Origin: Leptolyngbya sp. BL0902
GTDB taxonomy: Bacteria; Cyanobacteriota; Cyanobacteriia; Phormidesmidales; Phormidesmidaceae
DNA: 64,000 nucleotides
Assembly (NCBI RefSeq): GCF_016403105.1
Contig: NZ_CP046155.1
Location: forward strand, 3,625,906-3,689,905
Reading direction: 5' to 3'
Positions 1 to 7,307 of this stretch are shown in pieces (positions within the stretch are counted from its first letter, which is position 1; every line of letters begins with the position of its first letter). A program made the translations under genes and the position numbers. The notes under the pieces were generated by a model that did no database searches, had not been told where the DNA came from, and worked only from the letters and a program-made list of their open reading frames with translations.

Positions 1-470
1 TCTCGCTCGATCTCCAGGAGCTTTTGTTCGCCAAGGAGGTGCATGTCCTCTAGGGCAATGGGTTCGGTGGAACTGGCGCGTTCGGGCAATCCTCGGCGGG
101 CTTTTTTCCACGGAAATTCGAGGTGGGTCATGCTGCTGAGCACGTAGGCGTGGTGAAGGCCAAAGTAGTCCCACACTTCATCGAGAAGCTGCTGTTGGAG
201 GGTGGGGATTGTGGCTAGTTCTGCCGAGTCGGGGATGGGGAGCTGGTTGGCTTCAAAGTCGCTATAGAACCGATAGGCCGGAGGGCAGACGGGGCCATAG
301 CGCCACGCCTGCATCTCGTTCTCAAAGAGGGGTTCATCGTAGAGGGCCAGGTGTAGGCTCTGGGCATAGTAGAGCAGCTTTTGCACCTTCATGTTGGTCA
401 TGTCGGCTTCGCGGCCATCGTCATAGGCCCGAGCGATGAAATAACGCGCAATGTCTAGGCAATCCAGCAT
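1..470 (-). CDS. Panacea (SocA/DUF4065-type) antitoxin-domain protein, partial
   Basis: Reading the minus strand from ATG at 470 gives an open frame of 156 codons that leaves the window at base 1, so the C-terminus is missing. A GGAGG ribosome-binding site lies just upstream of the ATG. Residues about 24-55 carry the Panacea hallmark: a short segment KVQKLLYYAQSLHLALY, then an acidic stretch, then AWRYGPV. This domain is known as an antitoxin/adaptor (SocA in Caulobacter delivers the SocB toxin to ClpXP) and is shared by many TA pairs with unrelated toxins. The gene lies 177 bp downstream of the methyltransferase on the same strand, so the two may be co-transcribed. If it is a TA gene, its toxin would lie left of the window. 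The family call is confident; the partner is unknown. Confidence 0.8.
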   Translation of the reverse strand, partial: MLDCLDIARYFIARAYDDGREADMTNMKVQKLLYYAQSLHLALYDEPLFENEMQAWRYGPVCPPAYRFYSDFEANQLPIPDSAELATIPTLQQQLLDEVWDYFGLHHAYVLSSMTHLEFPWKKARRGLPERASSTEPIALEDMHLLGEQKLLEIER

Positions 471-647
471 GGTTCCCTCCCGCAATCGCGGCCCCGCAGG
501 CGTTGTGCCCACAGATAGCGGTGAACGTTGGTACAGATATTCTGATTGTAGAAGCTTTGTGGAATTGCCCTCAACCCCTACTATGGGTAGCGGTTGAGGG
601 GTTTGCCTCACGCTAAATGTGGTGGGGTTTGCAGCTCATCGAGAGGG

Positions 648-2720
648 CTACGGCTCGGTGGCTACCTCCACCTCCAGCGACTCGGAGAGTAGGTCGGTGA
701 TTTTGACGCGGATGGTGCCAGCGTCGGCGGGGATGGGGTAGCGGCCTGTCACCAGGTCGTTTTTGCTGGGGATGTCTACCTGGAGAGGTTGGAACACCGC
801 CCCGTCGTAGTTCCAGTCGATCATCACCGATTCCACCAGTTCGCGCCAGTCTTCGACGTTTTCCTGTTGCAGGCTGAGCTTGCCCAGCAGGTTCATAGGA
901 TAGAACGCCTCGATCACCAGTTCGCCGCCCTGGGCCACAATGCGGGCCTCCGAGTCGCGCTTGAACTGGATGTCTTGTTTGTCGCGGAGGATATCGACTA
1001 CCTCCACATCTAGCTCGAAGGGTTTGACCTCTTTTTTGAGCTGGGCGGCCAGGTCTGGCTCGTGGCCCATGCAGACCAGGGTAATTTTCTCCACGGGGGC
1101 ACGGGCGTTTTCTTGGTGCTTTTGCTCGAAGGTTTTGTAGTCGAACCCGGCGATCAGTTCATTCAGGTCGGCGCGGGTGGCAATGCGGTTGACAGGCATG
1201 ATTTTGACCCTGCGCCCATCTTTTACCCCATCGAACAAGTTACCCTGCTCTAGCCGGTCTACCTCCAGCGCCTCTAGCAGCAAGTCCTTGGCCTCTAGGG
1301 GGTTGCGGAACACGTCGTAGTGGTTGACGTTGTAGACCTCAAAACCCGTGTAAAACGTCGTCGGCTCCGGTGGGGCGGTGGGCGCGGTTTCGTCTTCGTC
1401 CTCGGTATCTGCACCAGCGCCATAGGAACCGCCACTATCCGCCGCCAGTGGGGTGCCCCCAACCTTGCCCCCAGCAATCACCCGCAGCCCCGGAGCCACA
1501 GGCAACTCACCCTGGGCTGGCTGGGCCTGGGTCTGGGCAAGGTCTGCCGCCACTTTTAGCAACCGCTTGGTGGTAATTTGCACCGCCCCTAGGTTAATAT
1601 CGGCCCCAATAAACCGCCGCCCCAATTTCATGGCTACGGCTTGGGTGGTGCCACTGCCCATAAAGCAATCGAAGATAATATCATCAGGACTAGAAGCTAT
1701 TTGCAAGATTCTCTCAAGAAGAGTTTCAGGCTTCTGTGTTGGATAATCTTGGCGCTCTTTAGCTTGAGAATTAACAGGAAATATATCATCCCAAATGGTT
1801 GTCATTGGTCGGCCTTCAAGCTCATCCAAATATCTCTTTTGTCTTGCCACACCATTGGACGTATATTCAATCTTCCCCTGCTTCTCGTATTCCTCCATTT
1901 TCTCTCTACCAACCCTCCAAACTCTACGCACACCTCGCCATTCATAATCTAAGTTTGGCCTATCAGGATTAGGGTTAATTAAACTGTCAGTTGTATAAAA
2001 TCTTCCATCGGAATCAACTTTCGTGAATCTATTCTTATACTCGTCCGAGTATGCTAAAAGTGGCGGATGCCACTCTAACTTTTGGCTTCTGCCATAAACT
2101 AAGATTGTGTCATGAGCTACACTCAAGCCAACTTTTACATTTCCTCTAGGAGTAGCTCTATTCCAGACAATTTCATTAACGAAATTTGATTCGGCGAAGA
2201 TTTCATCACAAATACACTTTAAATAATGCGATTTGTGATAATCACAATGCAGCCAGATCGTTCCTTCTTCATTAAGAATCTCTTTGATTAAGACTAAGCG
2301 TTCATACATGAATTGAAGATATTCGTCATTTGTCCAGATGTCTGTATATTGTTTTTCCTCAAAAGCTGTAAATTCGCTTGTTACTCTTCTTCCTCTCAAT
2401 AAGACTCTTTTCTTGTAATCTGATCGAGAATCAAACGGCGGGTCAATATAGACCAAATTCACCTTGCCCCTAAACTCCTTCAGCAAGTGGCTCATCACCT
2501 GGAGGTTGTCGCCCCAAAAGATTTTGCTGCGCCAGTTGTCCACCTCCTCGCCATGTACCTCCTTCAGTTGGGCCGGGTAATACTGCGTGCTGGTAAACGG
2601 GCGCTTGCCCTTCCAGTGCAGCATCGGGTAGCCCTTAATGGGTTCAAAGCGGTAGCCCTCCACCGTCTGCATCGGCTCGGTGTTGGGCACATTCAGGTCT
2701 AGCTGGGGCTGGTCGGTCAT
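648..2720 (-). CDS. Type III-like (beta-class) site-specific DNA adenine methyltransferase
   Basis: 690 residues. The order of motifs is that of beta-class N6-adenine methyltransferases such as type III Mod subunits: catalytic DPPF at residues 93-96 (within NLVYIDPPF), then a variable target-recognition region, then the SAM-binding motif FMGSGTT near residue 350. A long C-terminal extension (about residues 400-690) contains an acidic linker and a beta-rich end. The start ATG at 2720 is the first in frame. No res helicase/nuclease gene is in the window; it could lie to the left, beyond the Panacea gene. The DNA between the two catalytic motifs is strikingly AT-rich compared with both ends of the gene, which suggests that the core was exchanged by recombination. 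It may belong to a type III or BREX-like system, or be an orphan methylase. Confidence 0.85.
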   Translation of the reverse strand: MTDQPQLDLNVPNTEPMQTVEGYRFEPIKGYPMLHWKGKRPFTSTQYYPAQLKEVHGEEVDNWRSKIFWGDNLQVMSHLLKEFRGKVNLVYIDPPFDSRSDYKKRVLLRGRRVTSEFTAFEEKQYTDIWTNDEYLQFMYERLVLIKEILNEEGTIWLHCDYHKSHYLKCICDEIFAESNFVNEIVWNRATPRGNVKVGLSVAHDTILVYGRSQKLEWHPPLLAYSDEYKNRFTKVDSDGRFYTTDSLINPNPDRPNLDYEWRGVRRVWRVGREKMEEYEKQGKIEYTSNGVARQKRYLDELEGRPMTTIWDDIFPVNSQAKERQDYPTQKPETLLERILQIASSPDDIIFDCFMGSGTTQAVAMKLGRRFIGADINLGAVQITTKRLLKVAADLAQTQAQPAQGELPVAPGLRVIAGGKVGGTPLAADSGGSYGAGADTEDEDETAPTAPPEPTTFYTGFEVYNVNHYDVFRNPLEAKDLLLEALEVDRLEQGNLFDGVKDGRRVKIMPVNRIATRADLNELIAGFDYKTFEQKHQENARAPVEKITLVCMGHEPDLAAQLKKEVKPFELDVEVVDILRDKQDIQFKRDSEARIVAQGGELVIEAFYPMNLLGKLSLQQENVEDWRELVESVMIDWNYDGAVFQPLQVDIPSKNDLVTGRYPIPADAGTIRVKITDLLSESLEVEVATEP

Positions 2721-2808
2721 GGTTTGGGCAAACTTAACGGTTGAGCAGTTATCCCCAGCATACCCAGTAGACTATCCTAGGTCTTAGAACTGCCACCGAA
2801 GATTTAAG

Positions 2809-3120
2809 GTGGCACGGCACACCTCACAGGAGGCTAGGCAAGCGATGTTAGCAGGTCAACGTCAGACGGGCGACCAGGGGACGCTGTCCATGGCTAGGGC
2901 CGCTTTGGCTCAGGGGCTGGTGGCTGCTCCGGTGGCGGTTGGTCTCGATATCAACAAACTGCGGCAGACCATCGCCTATCTCGCTCGCCTATACGCCGAG
3001 GGAGAAATCAGTGAGCATACCTTTGAAGTTTCCGTGAACTATGCTTGCTCACTCTTTATTGATCAAGAAGTAGAACGCCGGATTCAAACCTTGATTTCAG
3101 AAAAACTGCTGGGGCAATAG
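2809..3120 (+). CDS. Small hypothetical protein, first gene of a TA operon
   Basis: 103 residues starting at GTG 2809 (RBS-like TTAAGG just upstream); an ATG at 2845 is an alternative start. I do not recognise the family. The N-terminal 30 residues are Arg/Gln-rich and look disordered. The C-terminal half (about 48-103) looks fully helical, with alternating charged and hydrophobic residues. It is divergent from the methyltransferase gene (88 bp apart) and 11 bp upstream of the next small gene. The four genes 2809-4688 are packed with gaps of 11 and 1 bp and one overlap, which implies one transcript ending in the VapBC45-like pair. No signal peptide or membrane segment is visible. The function is not assigned. 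Confidence 0.55.
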   Translation: MARHTSQEARQAMLAGQRQTGDQGTLSMARAALAQGLVAAPVAVGLDINKLRQTIAYLARLYAEGEISEHTFEVSVNYACSLFIDQEVERRIQTLISEKLLGQ

Positions 3121-3131
3121 TTGTAAAAACA

Positions 3132-3554
3132 ATGCCAGAAGAAAATCTACCTGAAAAGGCCAAATCTCAAGCTAATCCAGAGATGCTGGATGACTCGGAT
3201 GACACGGCAGAAGTCTTAGAAAGTTTGCCCCCTGAAGCCCAGCGCATTATGCGATCGCTCTCGATTCAGGGTTCTTTTCCCGTGTTTTCACCTGTCCAGA
3301 AGAAAATCACGGAGGAACATATCACCCAGGTTCTGAACTTGGCTGACAAGGACAGCCAGCGGAAGCTAGACGAAATTAAAAGCACCGAAACCACTAAGCG
3401 ACTGGCGATTGGTGCAGTTTTAATTTTAGTAATTTCTGTGCTGATTTACTCTGGAATCACCAAAGAAACTCTGCTCTCGCAACAAATTATTGGTGTAGTA
3501 ATGGGTGCTTTGGGTGGTGCCGGAGTCGTCACCGTTTTTAGAAAGACACCCTGA
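3132..3554 (+). CDS. Small two-helix membrane protein (resembles DUF2335) in TA operon
   Basis: 140 residues. The first 60 residues are acidic and hydrophilic. A helical stretch with alternating charges (about 55-90) precedes two C-terminal transmembrane helices (about 91-108 and 116-135, the second Gly-rich). This layout, a short soluble helix followed by a two-helix hairpin at the very C-terminus, is like the DUF2335 predicted membrane proteins, but that link is by eye and weak. The stop codon is separated from the ATG of the DUF433 antitoxin gene by one base, so translation is probably coupled. A membrane partner for a VapBC45-type pair is not something I know from described modules, and the second pair in this island (8617-9752) has none. 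Confidence 0.6.
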   Translation: MPEENLPEKAKSQANPEMLDDSDDTAEVLESLPPEAQRIMRSLSIQGSFPVFSPVQKKITEEHITQVLNLADKDSQRKLDEIKSTETTKRLAIGAVLILVISVLIYSGITKETLLSQQIIGVVMGALGGAGVVTVFRKTP

Positions 3555-3555
3555 T

Positions 3556-4269
3556 ATGAGGTTGCCAACGGTGAAGTGGGATCACGATATCTACAACACT
3601 CCGGCCTATCCAGTCACGGATGCGGCCCGATACCTGCATATCCCCGTTCGCACCCTCCGCTCCTGGCTAGAAGGGCGCTCCTACCCCACCAAGGACGGAC
3701 AACAAGCCTTTGAGCCGCTCATCCAACGGCCCGACCCAGCCCATCCCCAACTCTCCTTCACCAACCTGGTAGAGGCCCACGTCCTCCGCATCATCCGCGA
3801 AACCCACCAGGTCAAGCTCGACAAAGTGCGCAAAGCCCTCGACTACATGGGCCAGCAGTTCAACACCCCCCACCCCCTGGTAATGAGACGGTTCCAGACC
3901 GACGGCGTAGACCTGTTTGTAGACCAGGTAGACCAGTTGGTGAACGTCTCACGCTCTGGGCAGTTGGCCATGCGCGAAACCCTCAAGCATCTGCTAACCC
4001 GCGTAGAGTGGAACGACGACGGCATTGCTAGCCGCTTTTTCCCCGTCTTTGAGCTAGTGCCCGATCCGGCCCAAGATAAGCTCATCTTCCTTGACCCCGC
4101 TATTCAGTTTGGTCGGCCCGTCATTGCGGGCCGGGGCGTACCCACCAAAGCTATCGTCAGCCTGATCGACGCGGGCGACTCCATAGAAGACGTGGCCGAT
4201 GAGTTTGACTGTGCCCCCGCTCAGGTCAAAGCCGCCATCCAGTTTGAAGCCCAAAACCGTGCCGCGTGA
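3556..4269 (+). CDS. VapB45-like antitoxin: N-terminal HTH plus C-terminal DUF433
   Basis: 237 residues from ATG 3556. An in-frame upstream start at 3505 would overlap the previous gene by 50 bp and is less likely. Residues about 15-45 (AARYLHIPVRTLRSWLEGR) look like an excisionase/MerR-type winged helix. Residues about 165-230 form the DUF433 domain (IQFGRPVIAGRGVPTKAIVSLI), as in antitoxins of VapBC45-type modules. The stop overlaps the GTG of the toxin gene. The N-terminal HTH implies autorepression of the operon. A clear paralogue lies at 9051-9752 in the opposite orientation, with the same architecture and much of the middle region conserved (SFTNLVEAHVLR in both). Confidence 0.82.
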   Translation: MRLPTVKWDHDIYNTPAYPVTDAARYLHIPVRTLRSWLEGRSYPTKDGQQAFEPLIQRPDPAHPQLSFTNLVEAHVLRIIRETHQVKLDKVRKALDYMGQQFNTPHPLVMRRFQTDGVDLFVDQVDQLVNVSRSGQLAMRETLKHLLTRVEWNDDGIASRFFPVFELVPDPAQDKLIFLDPAIQFGRPVIAGRGVPTKAIVSLIDAGDSIEDVADEFDCAPAQVKAAIQFEAQNRAA

Positions 4270-4688
4270 CCCCCAGCAACCGCCCTACCTTTGTCATTGA
4301 CCGCTGTCTGGGAAAGACCGTCACCCACGCCCTGGCCGAAACTGCTGCTCAGGTTGAGCATCTAGACGATCACTTTGGTCAAGATACCCAGGATCAGGAG
4401 TGGCTCCCGGTGGTGAGTGATCGCGGCTGGGTGGTGCTTACCAAAGACGGCGCAATCGGAACCAATACGCTAGAGCTGAGGGCGATTGCCCGTGCAGGCG
4501 CGAGGGTCTTCATCTTGGTATCGGGCAACCTCACCCGTCAGCAGATGGCTGACCTATTCGTTAGGGTGCTGCCCAAACTGGAAAAGTTCACCCAGGGCAA
4601 CCAGGCACCCTTTATCGCCAAAATCTATAAAGATAGCCGGGTAGAGCTTTGGCGCAACCGTACTTGGCTCCTCAAACTGCTGTCCTGA
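4266..4688 (+). CDS. VapC45-like toxin (PIN-like / DUF5615-type nuclease)
   Basis: 140 residues beginning with GTG 4266, which overlaps the antitoxin stop (GTGA). The N-terminus FVIDRCLG and the segment QDQEWLPVVSDRGWVVLTKD carry the spaced acidic residues of PIN-like nucleases (Asp near residue 11, DQEW around 45, KD at about 63). The C-terminus (PFIAKIYKDSRVELW) closely parallels the second toxin at 8617-9054. Members of this family are predicted RNA-cutting toxins neutralised by the DUF433 protein encoded just upstream. Length is normal and no disruption is seen, so the module should be active unless mutated subtly. Confidence 0.8.
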   Translation: MTPSNRPTFVIDRCLGKTVTHALAETAAQVEHLDDHFGQDTQDQEWLPVVSDRGWVVLTKDGAIGTNTLELRAIARAGARVFILVSGNLTRQQMADLFVRVLPKLEKFTQGNQAPFIAKIYKDSRVELWRNRTWLLKLLS

Positions 4689-4868
4689 TCTTGCAGGGAT
4701 AAGGGAGTGTCAAGGCCAGAGGCATCCAGAATAACTGACACAAGACAGACAGAACACCGGATTGATACAGTAGAGAATGGAGGAAATCACACCATCTTGT
4801 AAGGAGTTGCGCTGTTCCCCACCCCTACGATCAGAACCCAAGCAGATGCTCCTGGTGAGGGTAAGCCC

Positions 4869-5858
4869 ATGACCCAGACGCTATCGATGGATAAGCTCTA
4901 CCAAAAGCTCTCAGCCCTAGGGCTGAGTAAACCCTATGTCCGTAAGGCAGGGTTGCCCACCTGGTGGAGTGATGAACTAGACAACAAACCCGCCGCCGTT
5001 CTAGAGGGGGCGGGGCACATCTCCAAGCGCCTCCACCTAGACCTAGAGAGCTTGATCAAAGACGACCAGGAGATTCGGTTTAAGCCACTGCCCGTCACCA
5101 AGTTCAAATACCACGCCCAAGGTCAGGCCGATACTCCTAGCACCTCCCACCAGCTCGCCTCGCGGGTGGCAGATCTGGTCGCCTACGGCGTTGAGCAGCC
5201 CTTTAGCCCTATACCCAGCAGCGTCGATCAGGTTCGCTCAGAAATCCTTCAGCATCATCCCCAGATCACCCTAGAAGCGATTTTGGACTACTGCTGGCAG
5301 CATGGCATTGCCGTGGTCTACTTCAATGACTACCCAGAGAACACTCGCAAAATCACGGGCATGATTCAGTGGCAGGGCACTCGCCCGGTGATTGTGCTCA
5401 GCCACAAACGGACTCATCCCGCCTGGTTAGCGTTTCACCTCGCCCACGAGTTGGCCCACCTCGCCCTAGGCCATGTTCAAGACGGCATTTTGATCGACGA
5501 TGAGATTGACCAAGGTTCTTCCGATACTGAGGAGGCTGAGGCTAATCAGTTTGCTGTCCGCCTCTTGGTCAATCAGTTCGATAACTGCTTCAGAAACAAG
5601 CGGCTATATAACAGCAACCAGCTCAAGAAACAGATCCTTGAAATGCTGAAGTCAGATTCTACCGTTGATCCTTGTATTTTGGCCTTTAACTACGCGTGGC
5701 ACACCAAAAACTATGGCTTTGCTGAAAACGTAGTTCAAAGCTTCCATTGTTCTGAAGACGGCAATATCATCACCAACCAATTTCTAGAACAACATCTCGA
5801 TTGGGACAGCCTAGGCGACGACAACGCCGACCATCTAGAGCGCATCCTAGGAGCATAG
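4869..5858 (+). CDS. ImmA/IrrE metallopeptidase-domain antitoxin with N-terminal HTH
   Basis: 329 residues. Residues about 10-70 form a helix-turn-helix-like region (LSKPYVRKAGLPTWW). Residues 120-260 form an ImmA/IrrE-family domain with the zinc motif HELAH (in LAFHLAHELAHLALGH) and a downstream EAEANQFA segment supplying the third ligand region. Such HTH-ImmA/IrrE proteins commonly precede a PIN-like toxin gene as its antitoxin, and that is the case here: the next gene starts 2 bp after the stop. Because that toxin gene is destroyed by transposons, this is now an orphan antitoxin. The frame itself is intact. The 180 bp upstream hold the only room for its promoter; TTGATACAG occurs at about 4762. 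Confidence 0.82.
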   Translation: MTQTLSMDKLYQKLSALGLSKPYVRKAGLPTWWSDELDNKPAAVLEGAGHISKRLHLDLESLIKDDQEIRFKPLPVTKFKYHAQGQADTPSTSHQLASRVADLVAYGVEQPFSPIPSSVDQVRSEILQHHPQITLEAILDYCWQHGIAVVYFNDYPENTRKITGMIQWQGTRPVIVLSHKRTHPAWLAFHLAHELAHLALGHVQDGILIDDEIDQGSSDTEEAEANQFAVRLLVNQFDNCFRNKRLYNSNQLKKQILEMLKSDSTVDPCILAFNYAWHTKNYGFAENVVQSFHCSEDGNIITNQFLEQHLDWDSLGDDNADHLERILGA

Positions 5859-5994
5859 GTTTGGCTGGCCGCATCTACTGTATCGATAACGATATCCTCA
5901 AAAAACTCGCCACCTTTGATCTATTCGATGAAACCGTGAGCCTTTTTGAGGCCAGTGCTGAACAGGTCAATGTTCTAGCGACAGCAAAGTATAA

Positions 5995-6904
5995 GAGGGC
6001 GTTTGAAAAGGGGGTAGGGTGTAGCGAATTACGCTAGACGCCGCACCATGATCCGGATCATGGCGATTTTGAGCATGGCCTCGGCATTTTCGGGAAGTTG
6101 CTCGTAGTCCTGCACCAGTCGTCGTGACCAGCGCAACCAGCCAAAGGTGCGCTCCACAATCCAACGTTTTTTGACGAGAACAAACCCCTTAGCCTCCTTG
6201 GGCCGTAACACGACCTCGACAATCCAGCCCAAGGTGTCCATCGTCCACTGGAGAAACTTAAACCCGCTGTAGCCCCCATCCACCCACACCAAATAAATGC
6301 GGGCCATGGCCGCTCCCATCTGATGAAGTTTGTGCAATGCTAGTTTCCCACCGTCTCGTTCGCCGACACTCGCTGCTGTAATCACCACCGCCATCACCAA
6401 GCCCAAGGTATCGACTACGCAATGCCGCTTCCGTCCCTTCGTCTTTTTGGCCGCATCAAAGCCCACGGCTCGATGCACCATGGGCGCAGTGGCGACGCTT
6501 TGACTGTCCAAAATCACCTCTGATGGGCTTTCCGGTCGTCCTTCCGACACCCGTATCCAGGCCCGTAATCGGTCGTGAATTACATCCCAGGTGCCGTCGT
6601 TCACCCACCTCCGATAGTACGTGTAGACGGTTTGCCACGCCGGAAAGTCGCTCGGTAGATCTCGCCAACTGCACCCTTGCTTGACAAGGTAGAAGATGGC
6701 GTTCAGCACCGCCCATAAGCACACCGTTCGGGGCCGACCTCCGAGCTTAGCCGGGGGCAATAGGGGAGCAATCAACTCAAACTGGTCGCGGGTCAAGTTG
6801 CTGGTGTAGGCTTTACTCATGGCTCTCACGGGGTTGAACGTTTGTATGTACAGCCTATACCGTGTGAGCTTTTTTACTGACTATGCGGCTTTTCAAACGC
6901 CCTC
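5995..6904 (-). mobile_element. Complete IS5-family insertion sequence (910 bp)
   Basis: The ends form a perfect inverted repeat of at least 16 bp (GAGGGCGTTTGAAAAG inward from each end). The trinucleotide TAA directly flanks the element on both sides (5992-5994 and 6905-6907), matching the TNA-type target duplication of the IS1031/IS427 groups of IS5. It encodes one full-length transposase on the minus strand. Intact ends, duplication and gene point to a recent insertion. A decayed relative of this element is present at 13264-14900. Confidence 0.93.
6029..6820 (-). CDS. IS5-family DDE transposase
   Basis: 263 residues from ATG 6820 (an upstream GTG at 6829 adds three residues). The N-terminal domain (LTRDQFELIAPLLPP, then GGRPR) is the usual DUF4096-like DNA-binding start. 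Catalytic residues are visible as ILDSQSV (first Asp), VWVDGGYSG (second Asp) and IVERTFGWL (Glu). The product acts as the cut-and-paste transposase of the surrounding element. It is encoded as a single frame, although many IS427-group elements need a frameshift between two frames. No disabling mutation is seen. Confidence 0.93.
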   Translation of the reverse strand: MSKAYTSNLTRDQFELIAPLLPPAKLGGRPRTVCLWAVLNAIFYLVKQGCSWRDLPSDFPAWQTVYTYYRRWVNDGTWDVIHDRLRAWIRVSEGRPESPSEVILDSQSVATAPMVHRAVGFDAAKKTKGRKRHCVVDTLGLVMAVVITAASVGERDGGKLALHKLHQMGAAMARIYLVWVDGGYSGFKFLQWTMDTLGWIVEVVLRPKEAKGFVLVKKRWIVERTFGWLRWSRRLVQDYEQLPENAEAMLKIAMIRIMVRRLA

Positions 6905-7177
6905 TAAATTTCAGAGGGATTGGGAGAAGTTTAAAGCGGGCAAAGCTCGGCAAGCTGAGTCGCAGGTTGTTAACTACGAGAAAACTATCGAGTTAGCGAC
7001 AACTCTTCCTCAGATTGCCCAGACGGAGGTCAACCCAGACCTCTTTATTCAAATCTCCAAATTTATAGATCAGGGAGAAGCGATCCTGACCGTCCACATC
7101 ACTGAAATTCTGCAAAAGGATGAGGAGTTCCAGGCTTTTATCTTTACGGGCGACAAAAACTACCTCCGTGCCTTATA

Positions 7178-7307
7178 CCAATCCAGTATGAGGTTGAGCA
7201 TAATAGAGGGTAGTGATAGATGCTGTAGCTACGATGGCACGCCCCTTTGTCATTGAGATTTCAGAACCCGAGTCTTTTCTAGAGAAAAGCGTAAAGCAGG
7301 CGAAAAC
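7178..7307 (+). mobile_element. IS630-like element remnant (left end and transposase N-terminus only)
   Basis: Between the truncated PIN gene and the IS4-family copy lies a short segment with an ATG at 7234 that encodes MARPFVIEISEPESF and ten further residues before a stop created by the IS4 end (TGA 7309-7311). This N-terminus looks like the start of the helix-turn-helix part of cyanobacterial IS630-family transposases. The junction with the PIN gene falls at a TA, the IS630 target. The rest of the element and its right end are absent. The family assignment rests only on the short N-terminus. Confidence 0.5.

Larger units (their letters stand above)
5861..7177 (+). pseudogene. PIN-like toxin gene of an ImmA/IrrE TA pair, split by IS5-family element and truncated
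   Basis: A frame starts at TTG 5861 (AGGAG at 5849-5853), 2 bp after the antitoxin stop. It encodes GRIYCIDNDILKKLATFD, a PIN-type N-terminus with Asp residues, and runs to 5994, where an IS5-family element interrupts it. Removing 5995-6907 (the element plus one TAA copy) joins codons AAG TAT AAA TTT CAG in frame and continues to FTGDKNYLRAL at about 7172, the conserved GDK turn near the end of PIN domains. After a TA dinucleotide near 7175 the frame enters unrelated sequence, so the last part of the gene is lost. The reconstructed product is about 134 codons, close to but shorter than a full PIN protein. It was clearly a functional reading frame before insertion. Confidence 0.8.
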
